A stretch of DNA of 64,000 nucleotides from Pseudocercospora fijiensis CIRAD86 (taxonomy: Eukaryota; Ascomycota; Dothideomycetes; Mycosphaerellales; Mycosphaerellaceae): the NCBI RefSeq assembly GCF_000340215.1, contig NW_006921540.1, positions 1,358,377 through 1,422,376 on the forward strand, in the 5' to 3' direction. The notes below the pieces were generated by a model, which did not search any database, had not been told where the DNA came from, and saw only the letters and a list, made by a program, of their open reading frames with translations. Below are positions 22,075 to 33,059 of the stretch, piece after piece. Position 1 is the stretch's first letter, and each line of letters opens with the position of its first letter. Position numbers and translations under genes: made by a program.

Positions 22075-25000
22075 GTTTTTAATCTTCTCCTTATACTCTA
22101 CGAGTAGATTTAGAGAATAAGCTAACTGCTCTTCCGTTATCTAATCGTCCTATTCGGGTAAATACCCCTTCTATCTAACCCTAAACTTCTTATTCTTTCC
22201 TCTTCCTTTATAAGCGACGATCTCCTCGACCTTATATTCTTCCTCCGATCTATCCTCTTTAATATCGTCGATAGGGGGTAGCTAGTAGCCTTTACGAGCG
22301 TTGTATCCTTCTAGTAGCGATATATAGAATACCGGGTATAAGCGCTTTATCGATAGAGGTAGGTTAAGCTTATAAGCCTAGCTTCCGAAGCGCTCTATAA
22401 TAGTAAAAGGTCTAAGATATTTATTATCGAGCTTACGGTAAGGACGCTTCGTACGAATGTTCTTTGCCGATAATAGGACTTAATTACCGATAGCGAAGTG
22501 CTTATCCTTCGTTACTCTATCGTAGTAGCGTTATTGTAGCTCCTAAGTATACTATAGCGAGGAGCGAGCTTCTTCGAAGTCTTTTAGTCTATCGGACAGA
22601 AACGTATACGCTTCTTCCGCGAGCTTCTTAGTCCTCGGCGGCACTAGCGAGGTGCTATCGAGGTACCCTAGAGGTAGGTACTCCCTACTCGATACGATCT
22701 TAATACTATTAGGAAGGTTCGGTTTAATGCCGAAGGCAACCTTAATTAGAGATTTGCTACTAAGTCTATTATACGGCTTGCTATTGTAAGTAAACGCAGC
22801 AGTATATAGCAACCGAGCCTAATCGTCTTAGTCCTAATTATAGTAGATACGAAGATAGTTCTTAAGCTGCTAGTTTATACGCTCGGTCTAACTATCGGTC
22901 TAAGGATAAAAAGCAGTACTAAGACGGCGTTTAACAGCGAGATAGTAATAGAAAGCACTCTAGTAAGCACTAGTAAAGATTAATCCCCGATTAGAAACTA
23001 ACTTATTAGGAGCTCCGGTATTATAGACGACCTTATTAAAGAAAAGCTCTACTAGTGCAACCGCGTTAATGTCCTTTATAACGGGGAAGTAACGTACTAT
23101 TTTAGAAAATCGATCGATAATAACTAAGACGGAATTATATATACGACCTCTAAACCTAATAGAAGGCGGCAACCTAGTAATAAAGTCTATAGAGAGGTAC
23201 CTCTAAGGCACCTTAGGGACCTCTAGCGAGCGCAGCCGACTATAAGGCTTATAGTGTTTGGTTTTCGTTCTTTAATAGACATCGTATTAGGAGACGTATT
23301 CGGATACTTCTTTAGTAATCCTAGGCTAATAGTACTTAGCGGCGATAATGTATTAAGTTCGTATAGTGCTATAGTGCCCGGCGATAGGATTATCGTAATT
23401 CCGTCGAAGGATCTCTTACTTAAGAGGTATAAAGCTAGGAATATATACTTTTCCGTCGTAACGAAGAAGGTTGTTATTATCGAATTCCTAGTATCCTTCT
23501 AGCCGAGGGCGCTAAGGTGCCTTTAAGGTACCTAGAAAGGGCTCTATTAGTGCCTTATCCGTATCGCTTCCGGCCGCCTACGTAGCTCCGGTTCGGATGT
23601 CTTCTATAAAAGCGTCCTTTTGCTAAGCTTCCCGAATAAGGTCTATAAGGGACGCCGGTAGCTCGATAGCGTACGCTGTTTTACTATCTACTACCGTAGT
23701 AATAAGACAGCGAGATATTAAGAGGTTGCGGTTCTTAGTACTAGCCGTCGGTCCTACCCTAGTAAGGTATAGTCCGACGACATTGTCGAAAGCGTAGTTA
23801 TCTAAGTCCTCGTTCTCTTCTTAGAGGTAGAGGCTTGCTATTATTAAATGATCTATTTAACTACCCTCGGGCGAGTCCGTAGGAGAGGACTATTCTACCG
23901 ATACAGTCGCGAAGGGCCCGCGAGGTGCCTCTACGGTAGGCCGCGGGTCCTAGGTAACTTCTAACTAACGCTTAAGGCTAGGTAAGAGGTCCCTTAGCTC
24001 TCTACGTTTAGTATTGTCCTTAAACCTATCGAAGTAGTTAGAACGGCGGGAGAGACCGTCCGATAGATTAGATATTCCCTTCTTATACTCGATCGTAAAG
24101 TTATAAGCGGCAAGGCGTTTAGTAATACGGGCTTAACGGCTATTAAGCTCCTAAGTCGTTATAAAGTACTTTAGATTATAATAGTCCGTTATAACTCTAA
24201 TCGGATACGCTACTCCTTTAAGATAGTATCGCTAGACTTTAAAGCATTCGGAAATCGCTATTAATTCTTTATCTAGTATACTATAACGGATCTACGCGCC
24301 TACAAAACTCTTAGAGTAGTAGGCAATAGGGTGCTAGTAGTACTAATAAGGTGCCTCCGAGGCACCTAGTTAGAGGAGGATGCTAGTATAGGCCGTATCT
24401 AAGGCATTAGTAATAACTATAATCGGTAAAGTAGGGTCGAAGTGTCGCAAGATAGGAGCTTCTTAGAAGGCCTACTTTAGAGTACGAAACGATTCTTCGG
24501 CATCTTCTATCTATTACTATAGCCCTCTAATAACCTTCTTCTTCCCCTTCCCTTTCTCTTCTAACTTCCCGCTAGCTAACAACTTATTTAATAGGCGGGC
24601 GATACGTAAATATCCCTATATAAAACGTCGATAGAAGTTAGCGAAACCTAAGAAGACTTAAACGTCTCTATAACTACGAGGTATAGGCTAATCTTAGATA
24701 GCCTTTACCCGCTTTTTATCTATAACGACACCCTCCGGAGTAATAATAAACCCTAAGAATTCTATATACTTAGTATAGAATTCGCACTTAGAAGGCTTAG
24801 TATATAGCTTCTATTAACGCAGTCTTTTAAGGACTATCCGGACATACTTGTTATACTCTTTAGGGTTCTTAGAATAGATTAAGATGTCGTCTAAGTAGAC
24901 TACGCAGATACGATTAACTAGTCCTATAAGGGCTTAATTAATGTATAATTAGAAAGTAGTAGGGGCATTAGCTAGGCTAAACGGTATAACGAGATACTCG

Positions 25001-26330
25001 AATAGTCTATAACGAGTCTTAAAAGCCGTCTTCTATTTATCTCCTTCGCGAATACGAAGACGATAATAGGCATCTTTAAGGTCCAATTTAGAGAAGATCT
25101 TAGCTTTACTAAGCCGATCGAGAAGCTTACTAATAAGTAGCAACGGATAGCGGTCCTTAATAGTAATCTTATTAAGGCTACGATAGTCGATATATAGACA
25201 AACACTACTATCCTTCTTAGGGACAAAGAGGATAGGTGCACCGTATAGGGACTTGCTAGGCCGGATCTAGCCTTTAGCTAGAGCCTAATCGATGTATTCG
25301 CGGAGTGTCTTTAATTCGTCCTACGAGAGGTTGTAAATAGGAAGTTATAGAGGAACTTTACCTGCTTCTAGTTTAATAGTATAGTCGTACTAAGAATGCT
25401 AAGGAATAATGCTAGTAAGGTCGGTGTTAAAGACATTAACGTAGTCTTTAAATGCTTCGGGTACTTCTTAATAAACTTCGGCAGTAGCGATAATAGTATA
25501 CTAATAGACAGAGCCGGGAAGCGAAGCTAATTTAGGGTAAGGGTCGTAAAGGGTTTTGAACCTAGAATAAGTAATAAGTGCCCCGATCTACTAACGATCT
25601 TATTAACTGCAATCGATAGTAGTAGGATCGCGGTTACCTCCTCCTTAGGCGGAGAGAGTTATAAGAGCCTCTGCTACCGGGGTATAGAGGTAGTCTAGAG
25701 GTACCTCCGAGGCACTAGCGACGTTAGGATTGTTACCTAGTAGTTCTTCGTTAGTAGTTTCGGGTTTAATAATATACCGGCTATCTTTAAGCTAGAAGGC
25801 AGCCGATCTATTAACGATTGCTCTAAGAATACGACGGATAGGATTATTCGCAAGGACCTCGTAGGAGTCTCCGAGGGGCTTATTAGGCGCCTTAAAGTAG
25901 TCCTCTAGGTCTCCGGTAATCGGGTTCTAGATAAAGGTTCCCTTTCGGAAAGAGATAAGAGGATTAGTATCGGCGAGCTAGTCCTATCCTAAAACTATAT
26001 CGTATCCGGTAAAGGTCCTAGCCTAAAAGGTTTAAGGGATAGTACGCTCGGTACCCGTCTTATCCTTTACTATCGAAGAGAGGGAGTAAGCCTTATAGAT
26101 CGTTATACGATTATTATCGAGGAAAGTAACTTTCGGAGGGACTAGATTAAGCGGTACTAGGTCTAGGACTTTCGCTATATACTAAGAGATAAGGTTAATT
26201 TAGGTACTATAATCGATTAGTGCCTTAAGGGTACGCGTAAGGCCCTTATAAGGCACCTTAACGTCGACGACAATACGTCGTTCTCTTCCTCTAGTATTAG
26301 GCCCTAGTCGTAGTAAGGAAAGGGAAGCGA
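22075..26330 (-). pseudogene. Chromovirus D pol: protease, RT, RNase H, integrase, chromodomain
   Basis: The minus strand encodes a complete Ty3/Gypsy pol. Reading downward: protease with ALIDYSTWINLIS near 26205 (from DSGT); RT at about 25330-24600 with VVYLDDILIYSKN at 24870-24908, active-site aspartates kept; RNase H at about 24420-23950 with HPIAYYSKSFVGA; integrase core at about 23230-22700 with VLVIIDRFSKIVRYFPV; chromodomain at about 22280-22080 with YKVEEIVAYKGRG and FRVRWKGYLPE. Several short palindromic insertions keep the frame, for example one coding GASEAP inside RNase H near 24340 and one coding LPLGYLDSTSLVP near 22650. TAG codons break the frame at many points. Confidence 0.93.
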
Positions 26331-26479
26331 CTAGGGCTTCGTGTTTTCCGAACTAGTAGAGGCTTAGCTATCTCCGGCGGAGGAATTAGAGGTTAGGTTT
26401 ACTAATCCGCCCTAGGCTTAGCCTCGGCTACGGTTTCTAAACTAACCCCGACCGCTACCTCTACCCCTAGGGCCCCTTA

Positions 26480-27760
26480 GAGGTACCTATAAGGTACTAG
26501 GAGGGGTGTCGGTTCTAGAACTAGATACTTGCTTAGAAGACCCGCCGGAATTGCGAGTATTCTTAGCGGCATCTTTCTTCTTTATAGACTCCGAGTCTTC
26601 GATACGGTATGCCTCGTTAAAGAGATTATTAACGGTCTGAAACGAAATCAGCTTATTAATACGGATAATCTCTGCTTAGATGTCCTTTAGAAGCTTAGTA
26701 TAATAGAAGTCGATGCGTACAGTTTTATACGATCTATCTTTAGGAAAACTATACTCGATTTAGCTTTCGACCTTCTTTATATAGGCGTAGAACTTTATTA
26801 CTAGTTAATTGGCGTAGTATACAGCACCCTAGTAGGATATAGCATTCTCGGCTCGCTATATAGCCGGAGGCCTAATAGTGTCTTTAATAAGTTCTTTACA
26901 CTCGGACTATCTAAACTTAGTATAGTTATCTATATACGATTAGATACGCCGTTTAACGGCAGCAGTAATCTCTACTAGTTTAACCTTGCTAGTCGCCTAT
27001 AGAGTACGTCTAGTACCGTCTCGATCGGTGTAATTTATATAGAAGAAGCGGGCCTCGTATACTTAGGCCTACTTAAGAAAAGCTTAGTTGTTTATAGTAA
27101 GAAGCTCGGGAGGATCTTTCTTAAAGAGCTTAATTAAGGGGTCTCTTAGAGGCCCTAGAGGTACCTACGAGGCGCCGGTAGGACTTGCGGTCTCGTCGAC
27201 GGTCTCTGCCCTCTTCCTTTTAATAGCAATTTTACTCTTAAAGGAGGCAAGGAGATCTATAAGGGTTTTACGCTTCTAAACGTAAGCGTCGAAGGCTTAG
27301 CCTTCTAATTCCTCTAGTAGTAAGGTATCGAGGGCATTAATAAGTCGAGAGACTCGATTAATATTATTCTTTACCGTCTACTAGGTATTAGCCTAAGGGT
27401 TTAGGTCCTAATCCTCTTCTTTAGGACCGGATTCCGTACGGCTACTTATACGGGAGCTGCGAGGTCCCTTTAAGGTACTTATAGTATCGTCCGGAGTAGC
27501 ATCGTTATCTTCTTCGTTATCGTCCTAAAGTTAGTCTCTAGGTCCGGTAGGGAATGTTTGTTCTTCTACTAGAGGGTTAATATTAGGACCTTTTCCCTTA
27601 GATAACGATATACCGGTTCCGCCGGCGGCCCTACCGCTTCCTTTAGGAGGTATAGCACTAATAAGTAGGTAGTACTACGTTAGGAGTAGGTACGCTAGTT
27701 AGAGGTGCTTTCGGGTAGCTTAGAGGCACTTCGAAGGGGCCTAGTAGATACCGACGACGT
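26480..27760 (-). pseudogene. Chromovirus D gag relic
   Basis: The frame upstream of pol on the minus strand has gag-like composition: a charged N-terminal part with PGP and acidic stretches (about 27760-27400), a helical middle and a segment reading NKLISFQTVNNLFNEAYRI near 26610-26660. I do not see a clear CCHC knuckle, which may be lost to RIP. Three GAGGTACCT-type palindromes lie within it (about 26470, 27140, 27455). Confidence 0.65.
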
Positions 27761-27828
27761 AGGTACTACTACTTAGAGGTCGTACTTAGTATAGCTATAC
27801 TCCTAAGGAGGATTCGGAGGCGATATTC

Positions 27829-28047
27829 TATAAGGAAGTAGTACATAGGGAGTATTAACACGAGTGAACAGTAGTCTTAGCATTTAACGATATCGCTTAA
27901 GGAACGAGCGATTCTCGAGGTAGGAACAGGCGCCTTATCCTATAGTGCTAAGAGTTAGGTAACTCGGGGTCACCGGCGAGGCACCTCTAGGGTACCTTGT
28001 AGGTGCCTAGTAAGGGTCTCGGCGGTATAGAAGGGTATTCCCTTATA
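27829..28047 (-). repeat. 5' LTR of D
   Basis: This 219-bp repeat matches 19582-19800 and is followed by the GTAGT target duplication (28048-28052). Confidence 0.95.
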
Positions 28048-28375
28048 GTAGTTTAATTAATAGGTCTATAAGATATAGTTCCCTTTATACTTACGTTCGA
28101 AGGAGTATAAACTCCGGAAGTACTCGATACGATAGGGAAGTAAGGAGCGAACAGATACATTCTAGAAGTTCTTTATAGAGGGGATATTATACCGTTATAC
28201 GACTTCTCGACTTAAAGGTTAACTAGTAATTATCTACAACTTCTACGGTTTAATCTTAAAATACCCGATACTAGGGGATAGGAACTTATCGCCTACGAAC
28301 TATCTCTATTCTAAACGGTATCGGGAATCTTAAGGAGAGAGGAGAGTTAATATAGATATAGCGTTCTAGAAAGAG

Positions 28376-28465
28376 GTACGTCTTCTAAAATACCGGCTAT
28401 AGCTGCCGGCTATAGCTGCCGGCTATAGCTACCGGCTACAGATTCTAGCTACTTTAATTAACCGT
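28376..28465 (+). other. Intron-like segment with GCCGGCTATAGCT repeats (H1 transposase 5' region)
   Basis: A GTACGTCTTC donor-like start is followed by four GCCGGCTATAGCT-type units and a TTAATTAACCGTAG end. H2 (about 57120-57060, minus) has the same start and end but fewer units, and its middle reads CTATAGACTATAG. The position is fixed while the repeat number varies. Confidence 0.55.
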
Positions 28466-28469
28466 AGAG

Positions 28470-30640
28470 ATATAGCTAATTATTATAGGCTACGCTTAAG
28501 GAAGCTCTAGGATTAAAGGCTACCGATTTCTCCCCCGAAGACTTTAAGCAACTAGTAAACGAAATGCTAGCTATAAACGGTCTTCCGGAAGACTTCTACG
28601 AAAGGGAGTCTATATAGAAGATATACCTATATCTTATAAACTACCCTCCCCTATTTCTCGGCGCTATAATATAGCGTATTATATTCGAAAAGAATAAAGA
28701 GACTACGTTAGACGATATTCGGGAGATCCTCCGTAATACTCGCCGAGTAGCTATTGCTATCGATAGCTAGTTAAGCCGGACTATAAGAGCCTCCTTCCTC
28801 TCGATTATACTATACTTTATTAATTCGGATTAGAAACTCTAGGAACTTATAATCGGATTCCCTAAAATTCTAGGTTCCTACACTAGTAAGGATATAGCGA
28901 AGCTTATCTATACGGCAATAGATAGGGTTAGCGTAATAACGAAACTAATCTCGATTACTACGGACAACGCTAGTAATAATCGAACATTATATAAGGCGTT
29001 ATATATATAATTTACTCGCGTATATCTTTAAAATTACTAATCGTATCGATAGGGTCGAGTACGTAAAGGAGATTATAAGGTCTACAATCTAGCTTAATCT
29101 TCCGAATATTAAGCTCGCTACAATTCCGGATACGTACAATAATACGTACAATAATAACGATAAAGAGGAGCCTAGTAATAGCTCTAGCCCTATTAAATCG
29201 GAGCCGACGTCGATGCTAGTTATATCCCTAGAGAAGTTTCCCTACCTCGCTTATATAGTTTAAATCGCGATCCGAGCCCTCTTTAAGACGCTTAAAATTA
29301 TACTATTAAACGACGACTAATAGAAGATCCTAGATAAGGATAAAGCAAAGTCGAAAGTCGAGAAACTCGTTATAGTAATAAGACGGGATAAGGTAGAGAG
29401 CCTCGCTCTCGTTTTATATAAGGTATAACTTTTGTCCGTAGCCGGTATCCGTAGCCGGCAACCTAGTATAGTTCTAACTCTTTTTCTCTAGCTTCGTCGT
29501 CTAGTAATATATACGAACTCGAGCTTATAGAGATATAACCGATTCGAGGCTATTTAAAAGAACCTAATCGAGCGCCCTAAAACTAATGCCTAGAATATCG
29601 TATAGAATAAGCGATAGTAAAAGCGGCCTCCTTAGCGCCTACTCCGTTTTACCTAAGACGTTAAGACCTAGTTCGATTCGACTTTCTATATAGTTACGAG
29701 GGGATATACTTTATATACCGCTCTCGAGATCTATTAGAGTTCCGAGGGTATTAAGTAGCTCGGGCTTATCCCCGCCGAATAGCGCTAAGTAGAGTATCTC
29801 GTCGATATTAGTAAGCATTACGCGAAGGTTACTACTACGATTAGAAGAACCTAAGGACCGACGATCTACCTTATCTTTACGTACTATAACTAGCTCTTTA
29901 ACGAGCTCGACTAAACCGTAGCTAAGCTAGCTAAGAAGAGCGTTCCCTAGAAAGTAGCTATAACGAAAGCTATAGATACCTCCTATACTAAGTTATATAA
30001 ATATTATAGTGCTGCCTTTAAGTCGTTCGGGGATATCTATAGCGTTACGTACTTGCTTAACCTAGTAGAAAAGGATATATACTAGTAGAGGCTAGAATAG
30101 AAGGGCGACGAGGAATAGCCTAAGTATTACTAGACTATTCTAGAAAAGATATTCTACGAGCGTCGGAAAGAAACTAGTCTAAATATAGGTTCTATAAAGA
30201 AAAAGAAGGTTTAGAAGGCTCCGATATTATACCTGTTTCGTAGGTAGGAAGTAGAGGCAGAAGAGGAAGTAACTACTAAAGTAAATAAAGAAGAGTTCGA
30301 TCTCTATCGGCGCGCGGATACGTACTAAACCTATAGGCTCGGAAGGAGGGCTAATAATCTCTAGATCTTACCGATTTTCTAGACGAATTCGGAGACGATA
30401 TTCTCGCTATATAGTAGCGGTTAGAGCCTAAGTTTCTAACGATAGCGTCGGTCGCTCGGGACGTCCTCGCTATACCGAGCGTAGGTATAGGCTATAGGAG
30501 GTCTTTTAGTATCGCTCGTTACTAGGGCCGCTTTAATCGAATATACTCGCCTACTACCTTCGAGTCTGTTATAGTATTCCGATACTATCTCCTCTACTAG
30601 TGTCGCTAAGGGAGGATACTAAAGATTATACTAAAAGACT
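28470..30640 (+). pseudogene. hAT transposase of element H, copy 1
   Basis: This encodes a hAT-superfamily transposase, which cuts and moves the element. The N-terminal half reads INGLPEDFYERESI, TLDDIREILRNTRRVAIAIDS and ISITTDNASNNRTLYKAL, the usual RNase H-like core blocks with catalytic Asp residues. The C-terminal dimerisation block at about 30370-30600 reads PKFLTIASVARDVLAIPSVG followed by RSFSIAR and RFNRIYSPTTFES, matching the hAT C-terminal signature. A typical intron is at 29423-29491. The frame is crossed by many TAG codons. H2 carries the same gene at 57060-54880 on the minus strand. Confidence 0.88.
29423..29491 (+). other. Intron with GCCGG repeats in the hAT transposase
   Basis: A GTATAACTTT donor, TTCTAACTC branch site and CTCTAG acceptor delimit 69 bp. 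Two CCGTAGCCGG units lie between donor and branch. Confidence 0.7.
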
Positions 30641-30819
30641 TAGTCGAGGAATTAGAAAACCTTAGGATCGAAGAAACCTAGAAGCGCGAAGAGAATACGA
30701 AATTTAGTCTAAGCGAAACCCTGATTTATAATAACGAAGAGGAGAAGGGCGGAGGTAGAAAGCGATACTAGGTCGAGAAGCGGAAACGTATATAGGCTAA
30801 GAGTAGCTTTAAGGAGACG

Positions 30820-30900
30820 AAGTGTTTACGTAGAAGGTAGCGTAGCCGGCGTATGTAGCTAGTATATGTCTTTAATGTGTTCCGAATTCCTAGGACCTAA
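30820..30900 (+). repeat. GCCGG-bearing intron-like segment upstream of the H3-like gene (H1)
   Basis: GTAGCGTAGCCGGCGTATGT and the bases up to TTCCGAATTCCTAG form a single unit here. In H2 the corresponding 98-bp segment is duplicated (54513-54708). Confidence 0.55.
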
Positions 30901-31710
30901 ATAGACTAGTTGCTATAGCAACCTACCCCGCTTACCTACGGACTATTTCTAATTCTCTATTCGCTCTTCCTCTCCTTCTTCCCTTTCCCTATATTCTTAA
31001 AGATAAATATACCTTAAGGATTCGGCTCTTTAGGCCTTACTAAGTCGGCCGCTTTCCCTTCCTTTAGCGACTATCCTAAGTACGAATCTAACGAGGACCT
31101 ACTAAGACGGTTTAATAGAATACTATTTAATCTAGAAAGTAAGAGGTATAAATGTCTCTTTATAATTATAGGCTTATTAATTTTCTAGGTCCTAGCGATG
31201 TGCCCTCGTCGCCTAAACGCGTATAAAGATACCTTTAGAGCCTAAAGGGCAAGGGTAAAGCAAGCTAAGTATAGGAAGACTATAGCGAGAACGAGATATC
31301 GGAAGAGTAAGACTATCCGTAGTATATATAAAGGAAGGGGGTTTCCTAGAAAATAGTACCGAAAAATAAGAAGGCTTTAGATAGATAGGAGAAGGCTAAA
31401 AAGAGTAGATAGGCGAAGGCTATTGCGAAGAAAAGTTATCTTTCTATTAAAAAAAAGGGAATAAGGTAGGACTCGACGATAAAGAAGCGGCGCTTTAAAC
31501 TAGGTACTGTTACCCTTCGCTAGATCTAGCTTTTCTAAAATAAAAGAGGGACCGAGCTTTTAATCCCTAAGACTCCCTTCTAGCGACTTATCTAAGAAAT
31601 TATATTGAATTTTCAGTCTAGTATACGATTTACGGCTAAGGCGATTAGTACTCTTTAGAAAGCTATAGAGGCATTTCTCGTAACCGAGCTTAAGCTTTTA
31701 AACCTCCTTA

Positions 31711-31730
31711 CTATCTATATAAAGCGGGTT
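31711..31730. repeat. 20-bp target site duplication of the LINE, left copy
   Basis: CTATCTATATAAAGCGGGTT is repeated exactly at 36638-36657. In the inverse copy H2 this stretch is present once (about 53667-53690) within the H3-like gene. Confidence 0.9.
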
Positions 31731-31770
31731 AAGACAGTAGGGAAGATTGATCATACTATATTAGAGAAAA

Positions 31771-33000
31771 ATGGCAGCGAACAATTAGAGACGAAGGGAA
31801 GACAGTTAAGAAGGAAGGGAGGACGAATAGAAAGCACTATATACTAGGGCAGAGGAGGTGCTAAAGGCGGAAGATAGAAGAACCCCTAAGAGGGCATATA
31901 GGATAATAATCTTAGAACTCCTTAGAGGACTAAAAGCAATCTATAACTAGGCAAGCTACGTTATTATAAAGGTAGCTAATACAGTCGTAGCAAAGATTAC
32001 GAAGAAACAATAGGAGACAAGCCTAAACTACCGCACCTAGGCAGCAGTAGCTAGTTAGGAGGCGCTAAAACCCCCGAGGACAGTAGTTAGAGTCTATATT
32101 ACGGACCTATAGGAGCAAAAGGAAATCTAAGGACTTATAGGGAAAGAGATTATAGAAAGAATTACAGTTAAAGAGGTAATTAGGGCTAGGAACGAAGGTA
32201 AAGGGGTAATCAAGCTGTTTATAGTATAAGAGTAGGACAAAAGGAAGCTAGAAACACAAAAAGAATAGACAACTAAGATAGGGAAAACAGCAAAGGTCTC
32301 CTAATAGCAATTCATAATTATAGCCTATAGCATAACAAGAAGCTTTAAGGAAGAATAGGATATTAAGAGCCTATAGAGGTAAAACTAAGCTACATACCTA
32401 GGCCTTAAGATTACAAAAGTAGTATAGATTAAAAGGAAAATTGAAGAGACTAAGAAGCAGTCTTCCCTAATTATCTAGGTAGGGAGTATAGAGTAAGCCA
32501 ATATAGTGCTAGACTAGGGGTTGTTCTAGGACTTTAAAAGATTAGAAACAGAGATATATAGAAGCAACTATAGGATAATATAGTGCTTTAAATATCAATA
32601 CTATAGACACTTAGCAGCTAAGTGTATAAGAACAACTAACACCTGCTCCTATTGTATAGGGGATTACTAGGTTAAAGAATACAAAGCATACAAAGGAGAA
32701 GTAAGATGTATATACTATACTAAAAGACACCCCTCTTAGGCGAAGGAATGCCTAGTAAGAATATAGGCAGCTAGGAAGGTAAAGGAAGCCAGAATTAACA
32801 CACTAAAAAGATATACAACAAGCTAGGGCAGCTAGGTATAGAAGCAACCTAGCTAAGTGCTATAAAAGAGGTCTAGATAAGATAATAGGTTCACATTCAG
32901 GGCCTTACTAATACAAGAGAGTTACTAGCAACTAGGGAGACTAAGATACCTTAACATTATAGGAAAGGAAGCAGGGTAGACAAAGCTTAGTTAAATATTA
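31771..33000 (+). pseudogene. LINE ORF1 (gag-like, CCHC knuckles)
   Basis: A possible ATG at 31771 starts a K/E-rich frame. From about 32575 to 32760 it reads CFKYQYYRHLAAKC, CSYCIGDY and CIYYTKRHPSWAKEC, which fit two to three CCHC knuckles with some Cys or His changed to Tyr. ORF1 proteins of this LINE group bind the element RNA and act as nucleic-acid chaperones. RIP stops are frequent. Confidence 0.8.
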
Positions 33001-33059
33001 GTCTAAAGTAAGGGAAGACTAAAGGAAAACCTATAGGGAAATGATATAGATAAAACTTA

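Larger units (their letters stand above)
19582..28047 (-). mobile_element. Gypsy chromovirus D, complete with both LTRs
   Basis: This 8466-bp element has two 219-bp LTRs starting TATAAGG and ending CCTTATA (from TGTAAGG and CCTTACA). Gag-pol runs on the minus strand from about 27760 to 22080, so the right-hand LTR is the 5' one. A run of 16 C at 19805-19820 (G on the element strand) adjoins the 3' LTR where the polypurine tract belongs. About 2.2 kb between the chromodomain and the 3' LTR carry a coding relic on the opposite strand. Short palindromes of the GAGGTACCTC type are scattered throughout, LTRs included. Confidence 0.95.

Noticed and set aside
23254..23502. 82-codon plus-strand open frame with ATG
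   Set aside because: It overlaps the integrase/RNase H connecting region of D on the opposite strand; not shared with other elements.
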